This document shows positions 52,485 through 60,436 of a stretch of DNA of 64,000 nucleotides, in pieces; the stretch's first letter is position 1; every line of letters starts with the position of its first letter. The position numbers and the translations under genes are program-made. Source of the stretch: Acidobacteriota bacterium (GTDB lineage: Bacteria; Acidobacteriota; Terriglobia; Acidiferrales; UBA7541). A model generated the notes under the pieces. The model searched no databases. It saw only the letters and a list, made by a program, of their open reading frames with translations, and was not told the DNA's origin. Location: contig QHZD01000039.1 in the NCBI GenBank assembly GCA_003225315.1, positions 26,330-90,329 on the forward strand. The letters are read 5' to 3'.

Positions 52485-52939
52485 GCTTTGCGTCCTCGCG
52501 CTGCTTCATACGCATGCAGCGCCGACAAAAGGTTAAGCACACCGGCGGTAGCGAGAAAGCGCGTGCCGTAATCGCCGCCCGCATGGGAAACGTCCGGGCC
52601 GCCAGTTTCGAGCGACCTGGCCACCAAATAAAACGTTCCCGTCCCCAAATCCGCCAGATAGCCCAGCCAATCGAAAGCATCGTTGGCGGCTGAACTAAAA
52701 ACGTTGCCGCGCATCCCTGCGCCAAGAATCACGAGTGTGCCCACTGTCAGAAAACACATCGCGGCGCGACCCCACATCCTTATAAGAGCGTGACCCAGCC
52801 CGGGCACGAGCCATCCTGCCACGCCGATGACGTACGCCATCGTCTCGCGTCGTGAATCCTGCGATGGGGTTTCCGGTGCCGTCGTCTCGCGCGCGGAATC
52901 TTGCCGCGGAGCTATCGGTGCTGTCATCTCGTTTCCCAA
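52481..52939 (-). CDS. Membrane protein, DUF6677-like
   Basis: A 152-residue inner-membrane protein. The first 32 residues are hydrophilic and rich in Thr, Arg and Gln, with the word QDS repeated. Then come three or four hydrophobic segments, starting at MAYVIGVAGWLVPGLGHALI. The middle includes NAAFDWLGYLADLGTGTFYL-like sequence and GDYGTRFLATAGVLNLLSAL near the end. It resembles a family annotated DUF6677 in Acidobacteriota; this is a recollection of moderate certainty. It is the second gene of the three-gene minus-strand group 54138-52290, 20 bases after the M24 peptidase stop. Confidence 0.7.
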   Translation of the reverse strand: MGNEMTAPIAPRQDSARETTAPETPSQDSRRETMAYVIGVAGWLVPGLGHALIRMWGRAAMCFLTVGTLVILGAGMRGNVFSSAANDAFDWLGYLADLGTGTFYLVARSLETGGPDVSHAGGDYGTRFLATAGVLNLLSALHAYEAARGRKA

Positions 52940-52959
52940 TTCCCTTCTTTCCGCTCCGC

Positions 52960-54138
52960 TTACGCCAGCAACGCCAGAATTTCGTTCTGAATCGCTCCCG
53001 TTACGCGCGCCTCTCGCTCGCCGATGTACACGTTCACTTCGCTGCGCACGCCAAATTCCGGCAAATAAACTCCCGGCTCTACTGAATTACATGTCTTGGG
53101 GATCAAGTGCCTCACGTCATGCGTTTCGAGTCCGTCCATATTCACACCATTGCCGTGTACTTTTTCTCCGATACTGTGCCCGGTGCGGTGGAAGAAATAT
53201 TTTCCGTAGCCTGCTTTTTCAATCACGCGGCGCGCCGCCTTATCCACCTGCCATCCTTGCAGCGGCTTTCCTGCGGCAACGTGCTTGCGAATCAAATCGG
53301 TCGCCGTTTCGCGCGCATCGCACACGACGCCAAAGACCTTCACATATTTGTCCGGCACTCTCGCTCCCAAGTATCCCATCCAGGTGACGTCGTAATAGAC
53401 GCTTCCCGGCGTTTTCTTCTTCCCCCAAACGTCCATCAATAACAAGTCACCCTCGCGAATCGGCGAAGCGGATTCTGCCGTCGGTCCATAGTGCGGATCG
53501 CTGGCGTGGGCATTCACGGCGATGTCCGGGCCTTCTTCGGTCCAAATCCCCGCCGCATCGAACTCCTTCAGGATCCAGTTCTTCAAATCGAATTCTGTCA
53601 GCGTCTTTTTTTCGCGCACGTTCTTGGCGGCAAGCTGGAAAGCCTCGCGCACGATCCGGTCGATGGCCACTCCCGCGGACAGATGCGATTCCAGCTGCGT
53701 CGCGCTCCAGCACGCTTCGTATTTCTGCACCAGGTCCGCCGAACTGACCACCTTCGGCCCGGAGCTGCGCACCAGTTCAATCGTCCCCGCATCCACCATG
53801 GCGACGTAGGGGATCGCGTTTTTTGGCGAATATTGCATCGCCACGATTTTTGCGCGGCCAAACATCTTTTTCAGATTTTTTCGCAGCTCCTCTTGCGCTG
53901 AGTAATACAGCGTCTCCCCAGGCAACGATGCCAGCGATTGCGTTTCAATCTTATGAACCAGCTTCTTGGGAGTTCCCTTCGCTGGAATGAAGTAGAACCA
54001 CCTTCGCGTCCTCATTCCCTGTGGCAGGCTCAGGATGTGCTGCGCGATGGGGTCGCGCCCGCGAAAATCATAGAAAAGCCATCCATCGATCCTGGCGGCA
54101 CGCAAATCGCTCTGAATTCCTTGAATATCTGCGCTCAT
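52960..54138 (-). CDS. M24-family metallopeptidase (Xaa-Pro aminopeptidase type)
   Basis: A cytoplasmic dinuclear-metal peptidase of 392 residues with the creatinase-type N-terminal domain (1-150) and the pita-bread catalytic domain. The five metal ligands are visible: Asp in GDLLLMDVW, Asp in SVYYDVTWM, His in FHRTGHSIGEKV, Glu in CNSVEPGVYLPE and Glu in GVRSEVNVYI. It removes N-terminal residues before proline or cleaves Xaa-Pro dipeptides. I start at ATG 54138 (MSADIQGIQSDLRAARIDGW); a further in-frame start at 54165 is weaker. The nearby genes do not suggest a specific pathway. Confidence 0.92.
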   Translation of the reverse strand: MSADIQGIQSDLRAARIDGWLFYDFRGRDPIAQHILSLPQGMRTRRWFYFIPAKGTPKKLVHKIETQSLASLPGETLYYSAQEELRKNLKKMFGRAKIVAMQYSPKNAIPYVAMVDAGTIELVRSSGPKVVSSADLVQKYEACWSATQLESHLSAGVAIDRIVREAFQLAAKNVREKKTLTEFDLKNWILKEFDAAGIWTEEGPDIAVNAHASDPHYGPTAESASPIREGDLLLMDVWGKKKTPGSVYYDVTWMGYLGARVPDKYVKVFGVVCDARETATDLIRKHVAAGKPLQGWQVDKAARRVIEKAGYGKYFFHRTGHSIGEKVHGNGVNMDGLETHDVRHLIPKTCNSVEPGVYLPEFGVRSEVNVYIGEREARVTGAIQNEILALLA

Positions 54139-54182
54139 TTGGGAGTAGTTCCATCGCCCGGGCAAGACTCAACTATCACGCC

Positions 54183-54476
54183 TCAAGCGTCCTGCACCAA
54201 CAGCGCAAAGATCTGCTGTCGGGTCACACCGCGGATTTCGATGCGTTTCGTGCGGCTTCTTTCACCGCTCAGAATTCTAACAGCTGTCCTGGGTGTTTTC
54301 AAAAGTTGCGCCAGGAATTCCGCCAGCGCCTCGTTCGCGCGCCCTTCCACAGCCGGTGCTTGCAGCCGCACCTTTAGGGCCCCTCCCATTTCCCCTGCGA
54401 TTTCGTCCTTGCTGGCTCGCGGCTGTACCCTCAAGAGAAAAGTTACGGCGCCCTCCCGCTCCTGGATCTCCAGCAT
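54183..54476 (-). CDS. DUF167 / YggU-family protein
   Basis: A small basic protein of 97 residues with the fold of the YggU/DUF167 family, function unknown. Family motifs are VQPRASKDEIAGE near 17, LKVRLQAPAVEGRANEALAE near 35 and SGERSRTKRIEIRG near 68. It follows yggS by 18 bases on the same strand, a very common pairing (yggS-yggT-yggU) in bacteria. Confidence 0.92.
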   Translation of the reverse strand: MLEIQEREGAVTFLLRVQPRASKDEIAGEMGGALKVRLQAPAVEGRANEALAEFLAQLLKTPRTAVRILSGERSRTKRIEIRGVTRQQIFALLVQDA

Positions 54477-54494
54477 TAGATTCCTTACGATTCA

Positions 54495-55199
54495 CTATTT
54501 CGCTTCGCGCGTGCCAAAGATCGCCGTTCCGACGCGCACTTCCGTCGCGCCTTCCTCGATCGCCACTTCAAAATCATGCGACATCCCCATCGATAGCACA
54601 GGCAGCGCGACACCAAGTTTTTTCGCTATATCCTCGCGTAATTCTCGCAAGCGCCGGAAATAGGGCCGCACTTGTTCAGCCTTTTCCAGGAACGGCGGAA
54701 TGCACATCAGCCCTACAAGCTCCAGTCGCGGCAGACCGGTAATCTTTTCCGCTAATCCCAAGAGCTCGTTGATTTCCACTCCGCTCTTAGTTTCCTCCGG
54801 CGCCACTCGCACTTCGATCACCACGCGTAATTTGCCAGCAACGCTGTCCTCGGCCCGCGCGCGATCCAGCCGCTGCGCAACCGCAAAATCATCGATGGAG
54901 TCAATGCTGTGAAAAAGTCTCGCCGCCCGCGCCGCCTTATTGCTTTGCAAATGTCCGATCAGGTGCCATGTCGCGGCCAGTCCATCCGTCTCCGCGCGCT
55001 TCCCTTCCCACTCCTGGACGCGGTTTTCGCCAAAGTGGCGAATCCCCGCTTCATACGCCTCGCGGATGGCGCTCGCCGGATGCGTTTTCGACACCGCAAT
55101 CAGGGTGACCTCTTCTGCCCCCCGCCCCGCGCGCGCCGCCGCTCCCGCGATCCTTTCTTGAATTCGCCGCAAATTTTGCCGCACCGAAGTTGGCGTCAT
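54495..55199 (-). CDS. yggS: PLP homeostasis protein, YggS family
   Basis: A 234-residue PLP-binding protein with a TIM-barrel fold like the N-terminal domain of alanine racemase, without known catalytic activity; it buffers PLP and affects amino-acid pools. The PLP lysine is Lys38 in LIAVSKTHPASAI. Further motifs: FGENRVQEWEGK near 77, WHLIGHLQSNKA near 98, and LSMGMSHDFEVAIEEGATEV with VGTAIFG at the C-terminus. It is divergent to tmk and precedes the DUF167 gene. Confidence 0.95.
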   Translation of the reverse strand: MTPTSVRQNLRRIQERIAGAAARAGRGAEEVTLIAVSKTHPASAIREAYEAGIRHFGENRVQEWEGKRAETDGLAATWHLIGHLQSNKAARAARLFHSIDSIDDFAVAQRLDRARAEDSVAGKLRVVIEVRVAPEETKSGVEINELLGLAEKITGLPRLELVGLMCIPPFLEKAEQVRPYFRRLRELREDIAKKLGVALPVLSMGMSHDFEVAIEEGATEVRVGTAIFGTREAK

Positions 55200-55276
55200 G
55201 TTCGATTTCGAATCCTAGCACGCGCGGCATTGCGGCGCAGAATGTCTCCGGTTAGACTGGCCTGCGGTCTTGAGCG

Positions 55277-56047
55277 GTGGTGAATTATCCTGGAACCGAG
55301 GCTGATTTGCGTCCAAATGTAAATAGAAGGGCCCATGGCAGGCTCATTGCCATCGAAGGCATCGACGGCAGCGGGAAGCGCACGCAGATGGATTTGCTCC
55401 ACGGAGTCATCGCTGCTGGTGAAGGCGGCCACTCCGTCTATTCCACCGGCTTTCCTCAATATGATTCCTGGTTCGGCAAGATGATCGGCCAGTTCCTAAA
55501 CGGTGATCTCGGTTCGCTCGAAAATGTCGATCCTCACTTCACTGCGCTGCTCTATGCCGGCGACCGTTTCGAAGCCAAGCCTAAGCTCGAAGCGGCGCTG
55601 AACAACGGCCAAATTGTCCTTGTGGATCGCTACGTCGGCTCGAACCTCGCGCACCAAACCGCTCGCGTCACACCGGAAAAGCGCGCCGAGTTCATGAGTT
55701 GGATCGAACACCTCGAATATGGAATTTACGGGCTCCCGCGCGAGGATCTTATCCTCTATTTGCGCGTGGCTCCGAGCGAAGCGCAAAAGCTTGTCGGCCA
55801 GAAATCCAAGAGAAGTTACACCGCTGCGAAGCAGGATATTCTGGAAGCCAGTCTGCGCCACCTCGAGCAGGCCGCGGACATGTACGACCTCCTCGCGCGC
55901 AAAGCCCCGTGGGTAACCATCGAATGTTTTGACGCCGCCCGTGGCGCGCTGCGCTCGCCCAAGGAAATTGCCCAGGATGTTTTAGCTGCCGTAAACAAAG
56001 TTACAACTACTCAAGTCGTGCATAATTCCGGCACAGGTGGCGACTGA
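55277..56047 (+). CDS. tmk: Thymidylate kinase
   Basis: dTMP kinase of 256 residues that makes dTDP for DNA synthesis. Walker A is GIDGSGK at 28-34, but the next residue is Arg rather than the usual Thr (GSGKRTQ). The DRY motif appears as VDRYVGSNLAHQ near 116, and the LID region has QKSKRSYTAAKQD near 176. It is longer than the E. coli enzyme (213). It starts with one of two consecutive GTG codons (55277 or 55280) without a clear ribosome-binding site. It precedes holB by two bases, a widespread pairing. Confidence 0.9.
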   Translation: MVNYPGTEADLRPNVNRRAHGRLIAIEGIDGSGKRTQMDLLHGVIAAGEGGHSVYSTGFPQYDSWFGKMIGQFLNGDLGSLENVDPHFTALLYAGDRFEAKPKLEAALNNGQIVLVDRYVGSNLAHQTARVTPEKRAEFMSWIEHLEYGIYGLPREDLILYLRVAPSEAQKLVGQKSKRSYTAAKQDILEASLRHLEQAADMYDLLARKAPWVTIECFDAARGALRSPKEIAQDVLAAVNKVTTTQVVHNSGTGGD

Positions 56048-56049
56048 TT

Positions 56050-57177
56050 ATGGGCTTTCAGGAATTTCTTGGCAACGAACGCATAGTCGCCGCGCTCCGC
56101 GGCGCTCTTCGCGCTAAACGCGTTCCGCACGCCTTGCTCTTCACCGGCCCGCGCGGCGTCGGCAAATTTACTCTGGCGCGCATGTTCGCGCAGGCAGCGA
56201 ATTGCGAACGCCTCACGGACGACTTCTGCGGCGAGTGCGCTACTTGTCAGCGCATCTCTCTGCTCGCCGATCTCCAAACGCTGCTTGAACAGGGACTCAT
56301 CGAGCGTGGCGAGAGTGCCGACGCCGCCACCGTCGAGCGCGTGCCTTTAATTTTGCAGTCGCACCCGGACGTTTGGGCGCTCGTCCCTGATCCTGTTCGC
56401 TTGAAAAGCCCCGTCGCGCGCCCGATGCTGCGTGTGGGCCAATTGCGCGCCGTCCAGCGCGCCGCCTACTTTCAACCCATGGGCCGTCGCCGCGTCTTCA
56501 TCCTCGATGGAGCGGAAACGATGCGCTGGGACGTTGCCAACGTTTTCCTGAAAATTCTCGAGGAGCCTCCCGGCTCTGCCACGCTCATACTCACGGCGCC
56601 TTCTCCTTACGCCCTTCTTCCAACCATCGTCTCGCGGTGCCTGCAATTTCATTTCGCGCCGCTTCCGCAAGCGGCGGTGGAGAAAATCCTGAAAGAAAAA
56701 ACTACTCGCAAGCCCGCGGAAATCAAGCTCGCCGCGCAACTCGCCGAGGGCAGCCCGGGCCTCGCCATCGAAATGGACGTCGACGCAGCCGCCCAGCGCC
56801 GCAGAAGCGCTCTGCGCATCCTCGAACGCGCTGCGCAGGGTCAAGGTTTCGCCCAGCTGTTTTCGGACACCTCCGCTCTCGCCAAGGACCGCGATTCTTC
56901 CTTCGAAGATCACCTCGGCGTCTTCTATGGCTTGCTTACCGATCTATTGGAAATCACGTCGAAAGTGAAGGAACCAGTACTGCGCAACGTCTCGCTCGCG
57001 AAAGAACTGCAATCGCTCGGCAAGACTGTGGATTCCGCATGGGTTCTCCGTGCCATCGCTGGTTTTGACGAAATTTACGCGGGTGCGCGCCGCAATTTGA
57101 ACCGCCAACTCGGCCTCGACGCCCTGGCCGCATCACTTTCGCCTGCGGTTTCGCGCCCTTCCGCGGCCCATCCCTGA
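56050..57177 (+). CDS. holB: DNA polymerase III subunit delta-prime
   Basis: Clamp-loader subunit of 375 residues. Walker A is GPRGVGKFT at 33-41. The zinc-binding cysteines are in ANCERLTDDFCGECATCQRI near 50-70. The SRC motif (IVSRCLQFHF near 196) marks the arginine finger position. This pattern is shared with DnaX, but the length and the neighbouring tmk favour delta-prime. In the loader it acts with DnaX and HolA to place the sliding clamp. It begins two bases after tmk. Confidence 0.92.
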   Translation: MGFQEFLGNERIVAALRGALRAKRVPHALLFTGPRGVGKFTLARMFAQAANCERLTDDFCGECATCQRISLLADLQTLLEQGLIERGESADAATVERVPLILQSHPDVWALVPDPVRLKSPVARPMLRVGQLRAVQRAAYFQPMGRRRVFILDGAETMRWDVANVFLKILEEPPGSATLILTAPSPYALLPTIVSRCLQFHFAPLPQAAVEKILKEKTTRKPAEIKLAAQLAEGSPGLAIEMDVDAAAQRRRSALRILERAAQGQGFAQLFSDTSALAKDRDSSFEDHLGVFYGLLTDLLEITSKVKEPVLRNVSLAKELQSLGKTVDSAWVLRAIAGFDEIYAGARRNLNRQLGLDALAASLSPAVSRPSAAHP

Positions 57178-57295
57178 TCGGCGCCGACAAATATTTCGCT
57201 ATCTCAAAATTAAATCGCTACACTGTAACCCACACGCTTCCGAGCGCATCTTAGACAGCAGATATTCCACAACTCCTAGGTTAGAAGGAGCAGTC

Positions 57296-57631
57296 ATGGT
57301 GAATCGCCGTATGTTTCGTCCGGGTTTCCCGGACGTTAAGGAGCCGAGCATTCCCCGCCCTCAGCACAACGGCCCGATCCCCAGCAAAAAGCCAGCGCCG
57401 CCGGAGACTACCCACGCAGAGAACTTCTACTGGGTCAAGCAGATGCAGTCTCATACGCCGATGGCCGTCGTTCTCGAGGATGGTGAAATGCTTCGCGGCA
57501 CGGTCGAATGGTACGACCGCGATTGCATTAAGCTTACGCGCCAGGGCAGCCCCAATCTGCTCATTTTCAAGCGCGTGATCAAGTACGTCTACAAGGATGG
57601 AGAAGAATCGGCTCAGGGCGGCGACGAGTAA
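57296..57631 (+). CDS. hfq: Hfq-like RNA chaperone
   Basis: A 111-residue protein whose C-terminal 65 residues form an Sm/LSm fold similar to Hfq: NFYWVKQMQSHTPMAVVLED, then GEMLRGTVEWYDRDCIKLTR. The second Sm motif, normally YKHAIST in Hfq, reads FKRVIKYVYK, so the family is clear but the RNA-binding face differs. The first 40 residues are a proline-rich extension. An AAGGAG lies 7 bases before the ATG. It ends 5 bases before the stop of the convergent thioesterase gene. As an RNA chaperone it would bind small RNAs and mRNA A-rich or U-rich tails. Confidence 0.8.
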   Translation: MVNRRMFRPGFPDVKEPSIPRPQHNGPIPSKKPAPPETTHAENFYWVKQMQSHTPMAVVLEDGEMLRGTVEWYDRDCIKLTRQGSPNLLIFKRVIKYVYKDGEESAQGGDE

Positions 57632-57636
57632 GCACT

Positions 57637-58083
57637 CTATTTGTAAAGTGAGTGCCCCGCGGTTGCTCCGAAGGTGAGCAGCGCTTTTGCGGCCAGCGAC
57701 CCGTCCTCGTTGAAAATTTCGCACTCCGTCACGATAAAATTTCTGCCCGTGCGCAAAACGCGCGCGTCCGCTTTGATGCGCCCGCCCGGCACCGGCTCCA
57801 GATAATTAATGCTCAGCTCCACGGTGGCGATCTCCGTGCCTTTCGGTATCGTCGTATAAGCCGCAATCGCCGCCGTCGTATCCGCCAGCGCCGCTAGAAT
57901 TCCTCCATGTACCACGCCGTGAACCTGTTTGTGATTGGGTTTCACGTCCAGCCGGAAAATGGCCCGTCCCGCGTGCACGCTTTCCACGTCGAATCCCAGA
58001 AGCTCCGTCGACCGGCTTTCTTTCATCCGCCGCCGCACCAGTTCCGTGAAGCGTTTCTCCCCTTTCGACATTTTCTTGGTCAT
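57637..58083 (-). CDS. PaaI-family thioesterase (hot-dog fold)
   Basis: A 148-residue acyl-CoA thioesterase-like protein. The hot-dog signature HGVVHGGILAALADTTAAIA near 65-83 carries the glycine-rich loop and the aspartate of the active site. The C-terminal strands end with AAKALLTFGATAG. Substrate unknown (aryl- or long-chain acyl-CoA in the family). It follows the SDR gene by 16 bases on the same strand; the pair may act in fatty-acyl or polyketide metabolism. A second methionine four codons on could be the start. Confidence 0.9.
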   Translation of the reverse strand: MTKKMSKGEKRFTELVRRRMKESRSTELLGFDVESVHAGRAIFRLDVKPNHKQVHGVVHGGILAALADTTAAIAAYTTIPKGTEIATVELSINYLEPVPGGRIKADARVLRTGRNFIVTECEIFNEDGSLAAKALLTFGATAGHSLYK

Positions 58084-58099
58084 CGCGTTTTTTCGCCCG

Positions 58100-58864
58100 T
58101 CAATAAGCGGTCAGCCCTCCATCCAGCGGAATCGCCGCCCCGGTAAGCCACGACGACTCGTCCGAAGCTAGGAACACCGCCATCTCCGCCACATCCATGG
58201 GCTGCCCGAAGCGTCCCAGCGGAATCAACGACAACCGCGCCTTGCGCCGCGCTTCTCCCTGTTCGCTTGCGTCGAAGAGCCCCTTCACCAATTCCGTCTC
58301 CACGATCGAAGGGCAGATGCAGTTGACGCGTATGTTCTCGTGCCCGTGATCGATGGCCATGGCCTTCGTCAGCATCGTCACGCCGCCCTTCGACGCGCAA
58401 TACGCCGCGCGATCCTTCATCGCCACCAGCCCCAGCACCGACCCGATGTTCACGATGGCTCCCCCGCCGCACTTTCGAAACTCCGGCAGCGCTGCCCGCG
58501 ACATCAGGAACGGCCCCTTCACGTTGACCGCCATCACCCGGTCCCACTCTTCTTCGCTGATGCCCTCCACCGTCGATACATGCAGCGTGCCCGCATTGTT
58601 CACCAGCACATTCAGCCGCCCAAATCGCTCCACGGTTCCCTTCACCGCGCGCTCAACGTCTTTAGCGCGGCTCACGTCGCACTCCATCGCCAACCCGGCC
58701 CCGCCCTGCTTCTGGACTTCAGTAATCACCTCTCGCAATTTCTCCAACCGTCTTCCCGCCACCGTCACGCTTGCCCCTTCCCGCGCAAACGCAAGCGCGA
58801 TTGCTCGACCGATGCCCGTACCGCCGCCGGTAATCAACGCCACCTTGCCAGAGAGTCGTGTCAC
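58100..58864 (-). CDS. Short-chain dehydrogenase/reductase
   Basis: A 254-residue SDR oxidoreductase. The NAD(P)-binding motif is TGGGTGIG at about 12-19, the active site is Ser in NIGSVLGL and the Tyr-x-x-x-Lys in YCASKGGV, and NNAG is in LVNNAGTLHV. The sequence is close to 3-oxoacyl-ACP reductases and glucose dehydrogenases. I start at the GTG 58864 (VTRLSGKVALITGG) preceded by AAGGAA; an in-frame ATG at 58909 would add 15 residues without support. It is likely co-transcribed with the thioesterase 57637-58083. Confidence 0.9.
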   Translation of the reverse strand: MTRLSGKVALITGGGTGIGRAIALAFAREGASVTVAGRRLEKLREVITEVQKQGGAGLAMECDVSRAKDVERAVKGTVERFGRLNVLVNNAGTLHVSTVEGISEEEWDRVMAVNVKGPFLMSRAALPEFRKCGGGAIVNIGSVLGLVAMKDRAAYCASKGGVTMLTKAMAIDHGHENIRVNCICPSIVETELVKGLFDASEQGEARRKARLSLIPLGRFGQPMDVAEMAVFLASDESSWLTGAAIPLDGGLTAY

Positions 58865-58976
58865 GGAATTCCTTTTCCTCGCGTCTAATGGGATGCCGCG
58901 GCACCGCATTGCTGCGTGGGTGGGCGCGACTCTAGCATTCGGCTCCCTCTCCCCGCAAGCCGCCGCATTTTATAGT

Positions 58977-59060
58977 TGTAGCCGCGGGGCTTGACCCCGC
59001 GCTTTTCTATTCGCTCTTGTAGTGACGGGTCGGAACCTGTCCCGATCGGATCGTGAGATC
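58977..59060. repeat. Inverted-repeat cluster, REP-like, with a hairpin
   Basis: The hairpin GCGGGG (58984-58989) / CCCCGC (58995-59000) is followed by a short T run on the plus strand, and a second, imperfect inverted repeat (GACGGGT and AACCTGTC) comes after it. Elements of this wording are common as intergenic repeats. It lies between the divergent SDR and bshA genes. Confidence 0.45.
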
Positions 59061-59153
59061 AGGCTTTCTGCCTGGCATCTCCAGGTCGTGTAAATCATTT
59101 CTGTTGTATCGTAGCGGCTCCCATAAGCGCGACGGAGACTCGAAAGCTCACCT

Positions 59154-60278
59154 ATGCGCATCGGCATTACGTGTTATCCGACCTACGGCGGCTCCGGCGT
59201 CGTCGCCACCGAGCTTGGCATGGAGCTCGCCGCGCGTGGCCACGACATTCATTTCATCAGCTACGCCCCGCCCATCCGCATGAACCCCAACGATCCGCGC
59301 ATCCATTTCCACGAAGTCGAAGTCGTCTCCTACCCGCTCTTCGACCATCCGCCGTACACGCTGGCGCTCGCTACAAAAATGCTCGAAGTTTTCGAATCCG
59401 AATCGCTCGATTTGCTCCATGTCCATTACGCCATTCCGCATTCCGTCAGCGCCATGCTCGCGCGTTCGATGGCCGCGCCGCGCCGCCTTCCGTTCGTCAC
59501 GACGCTTCACGGCACGGACATCACTCTGGTCGGCAGCAACCGCAGCTATCTCCCCATCACGCGCTTTTCCATCGAGCAGAGCGACGGCGTCACTGCCATT
59601 TCGCGCTATCTGCTGAATCAAACTCTCAAGGAATTCGAGATCAAGCGCCCCATCGAAGTCATTCCCAATTTCGTGAACTGCGATCTCTACAACCGCACTG
59701 CCGACAAAGGCCTTGCCACGCAGTGGGCTCCCAACGGCGAGCCCATCCTCATGCACCTGTCGAATTTTCGCCCCGTTAAGCGCCTCACGGACACCGTCGA
59801 AATTTTTGCCATCGTTCGCGCCAAAATGCCCGCCAAGCTCGTCCTCATCGGCGACGGCCCGGATCGCGGCGCCGCCGAATACCTCGTCCGCAAATATCAT
59901 CTCCAGAAAGACGTCTTCTTTCTCGGCAAGCAGGATGCCGTCTACGAAAAGCTCGCCGCCGCGGATCTCTTTCTACTTCCCTCGCAGCTTGAATCTTTCG
60001 GCCTCGCCGCTCTCGAGGCCATGGCCTGCGAAGTTCCCGTCATCGCCACCGACGTCGGCGGTGTCCCCGAAGTCGTCAAACATGGTGTGGATGGATATTT
60101 GGTGGAACCGGGTAACGTCAAGGAAGCCGCGCGCTACGCCATCGAAATCTTGTCCCGCGCCGACCGCGGCCGCGAAATGGGCAAAACCGCCCGCATCAAC
60201 GCCAAGAAAAACTTCTGCGCCAACGACGTCATCCCCGCCTACGAAAACTACTACAAGCGCATCCTCTCCGAATCCTGA
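59154..60278 (+). CDS. bshA: N-acetyl-alpha-D-glucosaminyl L-malate synthase
   Basis: A family 4 glycosyltransferase of 374 residues that joins UDP-GlcNAc and L-malate, the first step of bacillithiol synthesis. The start MRIGITCYPTYGGSGVVATE with FISYAPPIRM and HVHYAIPHSVSA is the typical BshA N-terminal half. The C-terminal Rossmann domain has the retaining GT motif ESFGLAALEAMACEVPVIAT near 280-300. The partner genes bshB and bshC are not in the window. Bacillithiol is the low-molecular-weight thiol of Firmicutes, Bacteroidetes and Acidobacteriota, which fits the organism suggested here. Confidence 0.93.
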   Translation: MRIGITCYPTYGGSGVVATELGMELAARGHDIHFISYAPPIRMNPNDPRIHFHEVEVVSYPLFDHPPYTLALATKMLEVFESESLDLLHVHYAIPHSVSAMLARSMAAPRRLPFVTTLHGTDITLVGSNRSYLPITRFSIEQSDGVTAISRYLLNQTLKEFEIKRPIEVIPNFVNCDLYNRTADKGLATQWAPNGEPILMHLSNFRPVKRLTDTVEIFAIVRAKMPAKLVLIGDGPDRGAAEYLVRKYHLQKDVFFLGKQDAVYEKLAAADLFLLPSQLESFGLAALEAMACEVPVIATDVGGVPEVVKHGVDGYLVEPGNVKEAARYAIEILSRADRGREMGKTARINAKKNFCANDVIPAYENYYKRILSES

Positions 60279-60436
60279 TCTCCGACCAACATTTCTCAGG
60301 TGTCCGAATTTGCAACATGGGCATCCTGAAAGCGAGCGTCTGGGACAACCGCATCACATACTAAGTGTTTTACAATGTGTTGGTTAACTATTGGCAGCCC
60401 ATGTGCATTATCCACGGGAAAGAGGTGGTCAACACC

